From an uncultured Prevotella sp. (GTDB taxonomy: Bacteria > Bacteroidota > Bacteroidia > Bacteroidales > Bacteroidaceae), in the NCBI GenBank assembly GCA_900770025.1, contig CAAGIW010000054.1, positions 1 to 10,943 of the forward strand: DNA of 10,943 nucleotides, given 5' to 3'. Within the stretch, counting starts at the first letter, position 1. The number at the start of each line of letters is the position of its first letter. A program made the position numbers and the translations under genes. This document shows, piece after piece, positions 6,964 through 10,943 of the stretch. The notes beneath the pieces are model-generated. The model worked only from the letters and a program-made list of their open reading frames with translations. It had not been told where the DNA came from and searched no databases.

Positions 6964-8856
6964 TTAGTTCTCATTTCTCTGTTCAATAAGTTCTACGGGT
7001 ACCATCAGGATGTTGGCAATACGCCAGTTGGGGGTGTATTTCTTCATCGCTGCAGCATTGGTAGGCATATACGGTATTCTCAGTTTCAGGTTGGGCACTG
7101 CATAGTTGGAAGCGTTGACGTATGTCACCTGATTTTCCCTCTGCGGCACATTAATCATATTCACATAGGAAACGGGGAAAGTGAAATCGCCCAAGCAGAT
7201 GGTGTCGATCTTGGTGGAATCAGAGATGAAGCCAAAAGTGGTCTTCTGTGCCGTAGTGATGTTCTCTGCTCCAGTTGCTTTAAAGGCTATCTCCTTTCCT
7301 GCAAGCGCAGTGGCATCATCAGCCGAAACGCTGGTGTTGCCTGCACCCGAGGTGAAATAGTGGTAGGCTATCTCGCCTTTGGCATTGCAATAAGACAAGG
7401 TGGCATAGAAGTAGGCGGGCTTAGCGGTAGAAACCTTCACGCCATCCACCTCCACACTATCTACATCTTCGGGAGCATACGAGTCACAGTTCATGTCAGC
7501 ATCCGCAGGAACCACCACCACATAGAACCTGTATTTGGTAGAGAGCAGTGGAGGCAAATTAAACTCCATCCAACTGTTCACACCTTTCTCGTTGTTGCTC
7601 TTGATCATGGCGAAGTCGATTCCGTTAGGATAACTGCCATATTTGGGGTTGATGGAGGTGGCACTCACACGCGAAGACTTGGCTCCTTGGTCACGTGCCA
7701 CGGCACGGGAAGCCCAAACTGGATTATACCACTCTTCTGCACGGAGGGCGATGCTGTCAACCACCCAGCCCTGACCGTTGCTCATATTCACCTCTGCCAC
7801 CTTGTGGGCAAGGATATCCCCCGGATGTGAGAAGAGACCACCATAGGTACTCAACAAAGAGTCGGTTGCAGCAAAAGAGGTTTTCTCCAAGCACTTATTG
7901 TAGGTGCTGTTGTTGCTATACACCAAATGTTTGATCAGATACTGGCGGGTCAGAGAGTCAGTAAGATAGACATGGTCAGCGATAGCCGTCGTGGTTTTGA
8001 TGATGCCGGAAGGATTAGTCGTCGAAGCCGAGTTTCCCAAATCCTCTCCCACAATCTGCTTCACATTAAAGTTGAAATAGCTTTTGATGTGAGCATACGA
8101 CTTGTCCCAAGCCTCATTGGTGGGCAGCAACATGGTATAGGTACTGTCCTCGTTGTCCAATTTGGCATTGAGTCCGTATCTTCCAAGCATGGCGTTCTCA
8201 ATGATCATCACCGAGTCAAGATAGGTCTGCACACCGTTCTTCATAGGACCCTTCACTGAGTTTGCCTCATCAAGGATTCTCGTCTCATACTTGGCAATGT
8301 ACTTCGACAGTGAGTCGGTTTCCTTGTTCTGCTGGAGATACTCATAGAAGTTGGTATAGAACGGCACGGGACTTTTCAACAGGTGCAGCATACCGTTGGA
8401 CCCGGGGATATTGGCTTTCTCCACCTCGATGCCTGCAAAGGTAAGTCCACCCTGCGAAGTAAAGGTGTATTTCTTTTCGTTGGCTGTAAGCACACGGTTA
8501 TTGATTTCGCCCGATGCGCCATAACTGTACTGACACAGGTGGTTCTCCACAAACTGCTTGCGGGCAGTGGCACTGTCGGCATTCATCCACTTGGCAGCGT
8601 CGTAACTGCCATTCAGCGGAGCCCAGACGGTGTAATAGCTGGGGGCATTGAGCAATTTGTCATAACCTGTCTTCACAAGCAATGCCTTGAAATCACTCAG
8701 GTTTTCCTGCTGACTGATATTCTCCCACAGGGTGGCATCGGCAGTAGGCAGGGTGCTTGTCCCGACTTCGTTGTAGTCGTCAAAGTCAGAACATGATGTG
8801 GCAGCCAGCGCAAGGGCTGCCATCATCGTGATTCCTATATTCTTCATTTGTTTCAT
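6964..8856 (-). CDS. FAS1 (fasciclin) domain lipoprotein, second of a tandem pair
   Basis: 630 residues. The lipoprotein signal ends in ATSC with Cys22, followed by SDFDDYNE, an acidic stretch that fits export to the cell surface. A first FAS1-like domain spans about 42-165: ENLSDFKALLVKTGYDKLL, YTVWAPLNGSYD, and the closing GMLHLLKSPVP. A second spans about 170-375, with TMLLPTNEAWD, YLIKHLVY and NGQGWVVDSI. Residues about 380-630 are predicted mostly beta (SWMEFNLPPLLSTKYRFYVV, ending NWRIANILMVPVEL) and may be a beta-sandwich binding module. FAS1 domains serve adhesion and carbohydrate or protein contacts; no catalytic motif is seen. The gene sits between the paralogous FAS1 gene (30-base gap) and susC (1-base gap). 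It is therefore inferred to be an accessory surface part of the glycan-uptake complex. Translation could instead start at Met4 (8847), leaving the same lipobox. There is no Shine-Dalgarno sequence. The FAS1 call is firm for the N-terminal half; the role is inference. Confidence 0.88.
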   Translation of the reverse strand: MKQMKNIGITMMAALALAATSCSDFDDYNEVGTSTLPTADATLWENISQQENLSDFKALLVKTGYDKLLNAPSYYTVWAPLNGSYDAAKWMNADSATARKQFVENHLCQYSYGASGEINNRVLTANEKKYTFTSQGGLTFAGIEVEKANIPGSNGMLHLLKSPVPFYTNFYEYLQQNKETDSLSKYIAKYETRILDEANSVKGPMKNGVQTYLDSVMIIENAMLGRYGLNAKLDNEDSTYTMLLPTNEAWDKSYAHIKSYFNFNVKQIVGEDLGNSASTTNPSGIIKTTTAIADHVYLTDSLTRQYLIKHLVYSNNSTYNKCLEKTSFAATDSLLSTYGGLFSHPGDILAHKVAEVNMSNGQGWVVDSIALRAEEWYNPVWASRAVARDQGAKSSRVSATSINPKYGSYPNGIDFAMIKSNNEKGVNSWMEFNLPPLLSTKYRFYVVVVPADADMNCDSYAPEDVDSVEVDGVKVSTAKPAYFYATLSYCNAKGEIAYHYFTSGAGNTSVSADDATALAGKEIAFKATGAENITTAQKTTFGFISDSTKIDTICLGDFTFPVSYVNMINVPQRENQVTYVNASNYAVPNLKLRIPYMPTNAAAMKKYTPNWRIANILMVPVELIEQRNEN

Positions 8857-8886
8857 ACAAAGGGATTATTTGCGTTTCATACTCTG

Positions 8887-10943
8887 TTAATACCAGTCTT
8901 CCAAATACTGGGTGTTATCGACAATGGAGGTCTTGGGCACCAGTTCGATGAAGTCGAGCTGCCACTTACCATCCTTGTCGTCAATCACGCTCTTGATACG
9001 GAACCAGTAGTCCTCACTCTGGCGATAGGTCTGGGTACCCAACAGCATACGCAGGGTAGCCACACCGTCACCACGGCAGTTGGTGGTCTCGCTGTTGCCG
9101 GCAGTCACTCCAGTACCTCCGAAGAAACTGTACGGGCCACGCATGTAGCCACGGTTACGCATGGCCGCATCGGTAGCGATACCTCTGTCATCCTCCGAGG
9201 TGAAGTCCATCCATCCAATCAACGGGTCTTCCTTGTCGATACGTGCATCAAGAGGAATGCCCAAGGCGGTCATCGACTGCGGATTGGGGCTGGTGCCAAG
9301 ATAGAACTGCATCATGCCGGCGTGGGCCATGGGCGAGTAGAACAGGCGAAGTTCATACTGTCCCGTGGGCACAGGAGGAATTCTGATGGCCAAATCATAG
9401 TTGTCCCATCCCTGGAAGGCATCGGTCTGGTAAGCACGATACCATCCCTTCACGTTGTAGCGTAGCACCGTCTTCTCGGAGAAGCACACCACGTTGTCGA
9501 AGAAGTTCAGAGGGAAGGCGATACGGTCACCGTGACCACCGCCGTTCAAGGCTTTCACCTCGTTGACACTCATGTAGCGGAAACCGTTGTTGATCAACTC
9601 GGGCAGGAACTCCGACTGGTCGAAACGCAGACGCTCGTTGAGCACCTTCTGGGGCACCACCGCATCATAGAGCAAGATGTCCTTGATGGGATGGATGTAG
9701 CCGTTGAGCGCCATCACGTCCTCACGCTCAATCTCCACACCATCCTGAATCAGACCATGCATACTGTCGGAACCTGTTGAGCCCACCTCGTCGGTCAGCG
9801 TGTTGTTCTCGATGGCACGGTTGATGAAGAGGCGCTTGCCGATGCCCGGCTTGCTGTTGGGATTCCATATCTTCATCAGGGTATGGGGCAGCATGGTCTC
9901 ATAGTAGTCATAGGGCTCACCACCGTTGCAGTAGTTCCACAGCAGACCTGCAGGAGGAGTGGCACCACCCGAACGACGTTCATACACCAACTGGTCGCTG
10001 GCCATCCTGGCAAACAGAATGTGGTAGGCCACAAACATGTTAAGGGTGTTGAAGCGATTGGTGTAGTCGGTGCCCGTAGAGATGGTAATTCCCTTCTCTC
10101 GGGGATAGTCATACCATCCGTCAGCATTGCCATACCATTCCTTGCACTTCTCTATCAAATCCTCAATACTGTTGATTCCCTTGGACTTGAACAGTGCATC
10201 GGTCTCGGCAAAGATGGTGTAGCCCACCTGACACTCCTTGGGCCAATAGCACTCGGCATTGTTGGCCATGTTGTCATAGTAGTCGGTGATGGTGTATTGG
10301 ATGTTCTGCCCTGTCTCATCGGTCTTGTAGGTCTTCGACACAGAGTCGGCCAAGCCCGTCATTTCCAATGCCTGGGCAAAGATGGTGTAATCCTTCAGAC
10401 GTGCCAAACGGTCACCCATTCTCATAGAGTTCTTGGGGATTACATTGTCCAATACATAGAGATAGCCATTGTTGGTCTCTATCTCTCCCGTGGTCTTGTC
10501 GCTGTCATAAATCAGCGCCTTGCCGTTGATTTGCACCAGTCCGCTGATGTCATCGTTGCCCACCGAAATAGGCATCTTCAGCATGGTGGTCTTGGTGCCC
10601 TGCAGTTCTACCATGGAGATGGGAGAACCCACGATGTGGTAGAGTGCGATGTCGTTGCAAAGACTGTCTGTCAGTCCCTCCAAGGAGTTGGAGGTCATGC
10701 CGTTGTGCAACAGATTGTTCTCTCCATCTACAGACATTTCGTCTGTATAGAGACTATCGATATACGCCTGGATTGCATCGTTGGTGGGTGCAAAGCAGGT
10801 CACTTGCTCGTAGGCATCGAGCACACGGTCCATACCTGAACGCTGTAGGATATAGTTGAACGAAGAAAGATTCTCCCTTTCGTCGATAGCCATTCCCATC
10901 GTTTGCTTCACGGAATTGAATCGGTTTGACTCGTCAGGTTCAG
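8887..10943 (-). CDS. FAS1 (fasciclin) domain protein, first of a tandem pair (5' partial)
   Basis: The frame is open to the right edge. The codons before the GTG at 10911-10909 read EPDESNRFNS, so the true start and a probable lipoprotein signal lie just outside. Counting from that GTG, 674 residues are visible. FAS1 domain 1 covers about 11-160: ENLSSFNYILQRSGMDRVLD, CFAPTNDAI, IALYHIV, and the closing NGYLYVLDNVIP. FAS1 domain 2 covers about 165-417 and is unusually long. It opens LKDYTIFAQALEMTGL, contains YTIFAETDALF and NMFVAYHILF, and closes NGYIHPIKDILLYDAVVP. Between these, residues 210-345 are rich in Trp and Tyr. Residues about 420-674 are mostly beta, with YDLAIRIPPVPTGQYELRLF (505-524) and the final WQLDFIELVP, like the C-terminus of the next gene. 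The two are paralogues: both have ENLS-x-F followed by a G-x-D-x-x-L helix at the start of the first domain. The protein is probably a surface lipoprotein assisting glycan capture (inference). It precedes the second FAS1 gene by 30 bases. Confidence 0.85.
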   Translation of the reverse strand, partial: EPDESNRFNSVKQTMGMAIDERENLSSFNYILQRSGMDRVLDAYEQVTCFAPTNDAIQAYIDSLYTDEMSVDGENNLLHNGMTSNSLEGLTDSLCNDIALYHIVGSPISMVELQGTKTTMLKMPISVGNDDISGLVQINGKALIYDSDKTTGEIETNNGYLYVLDNVIPKNSMRMGDRLARLKDYTIFAQALEMTGLADSVSKTYKTDETGQNIQYTITDYYDNMANNAECYWPKECQVGYTIFAETDALFKSKGINSIEDLIEKCKEWYGNADGWYDYPREKGITISTGTDYTNRFNTLNMFVAYHILFARMASDQLVYERRSGGATPPAGLLWNYCNGGEPYDYYETMLPHTLMKIWNPNSKPGIGKRLFINRAIENNTLTDEVGSTGSDSMHGLIQDGVEIEREDVMALNGYIHPIKDILLYDAVVPQKVLNERLRFDQSEFLPELINNGFRYMSVNEVKALNGGGHGDRIAFPLNFFDNVVCFSEKTVLRYNVKGWYRAYQTDAFQGWDNYDLAIRIPPVPTGQYELRLFYSPMAHAGMMQFYLGTSPNPQSMTALGIPLDARIDKEDPLIGWMDFTSEDDRGIATDAAMRNRGYMRGPYSFFGGTGVTAGNSETTNCRGDGVATLRMLLGTQTYRQSEDYWFRIKSVIDDKDGKWQLDFIELVPKTSIVDNTQYLEDWY

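Noticed and set aside
6963..6986. Extended susC start at a TTG codon
   Set aside because: TTG is rare as a start. The ATG at 6962 gives a normal signal peptide directly after the upstream stop.
8866..8880. A four-codon frame MKRK-stop in the gap between the two FAS1 genes
   Set aside because: It is too short to be meaningful and has no ribosome-binding signal or conservation evidence.
1..10943. Mobile elements, CRISPR arrays, tRNA or rRNA genes
   Set aside because: No transposase or integrase motifs, regularly spaced repeats or cloverleaf-like segments were seen. Almost all of the window is coding on one strand.

Overview
The window looks like chromosomal DNA from a Bacteroidota member, most likely Bacteroidales and plausibly Prevotellaceae. 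The grounds are an adjacent SusC/SusD pair, lipoproteins with an S-C-S-D signal-peptidase II junction and acidic residues after the Cys, and start codons without convincing Shine-Dalgarno sequences. The genus is inferred from protein style only. No RNA gene, CRISPR array, transposase, integrase or phage gene was seen.

All convincing genes are on the minus strand and form one polysaccharide-utilisation-type operon, read from right to left. In transcription order: a FAS1 (fasciclin) domain protein whose 5' end lies beyond the right edge (8887-10943); a second FAS1 lipoprotein (6964-8856); a SusC-type TonB-dependent outer-membrane transporter (3735-6962); a SusD-type glycan-binding lipoprotein (1892-3715); and a secreted two-domain esterase, an alpha/beta-hydrolase joined to an SGNH hydrolase (311-1738). 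The first four genes are packed with gaps of 30, 1 and 19 bases. A 153-base gap holding a perfect 15-bp hairpin separates susD from the esterase gene.

The leftmost 310 bases hold an AT-rich inverted repeat (235-263), a good intrinsic terminator for the operon (135-170), and the first 18 codons of a possible next gene in the same direction (1-54).

Working model (inference): SusC and SusD form the surface glycan importer. The two FAS1 lipoproteins are probably surface-exposed accessory binding or scaffold proteins made from the same message, in the place where many such loci carry SusE/F-like surface glycan-binding proteins. The double esterase would remove acetyl or related ester groups from the glycan or its oligosaccharides. 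No glycoside hydrolase, polysaccharide lyase or regulator is in the window, so the target polysaccharide cannot be named. The least explained part is the FAS1 pair, especially an aromatic-rich expansion in the first protein and the similarly placed C-terminal modules of both.
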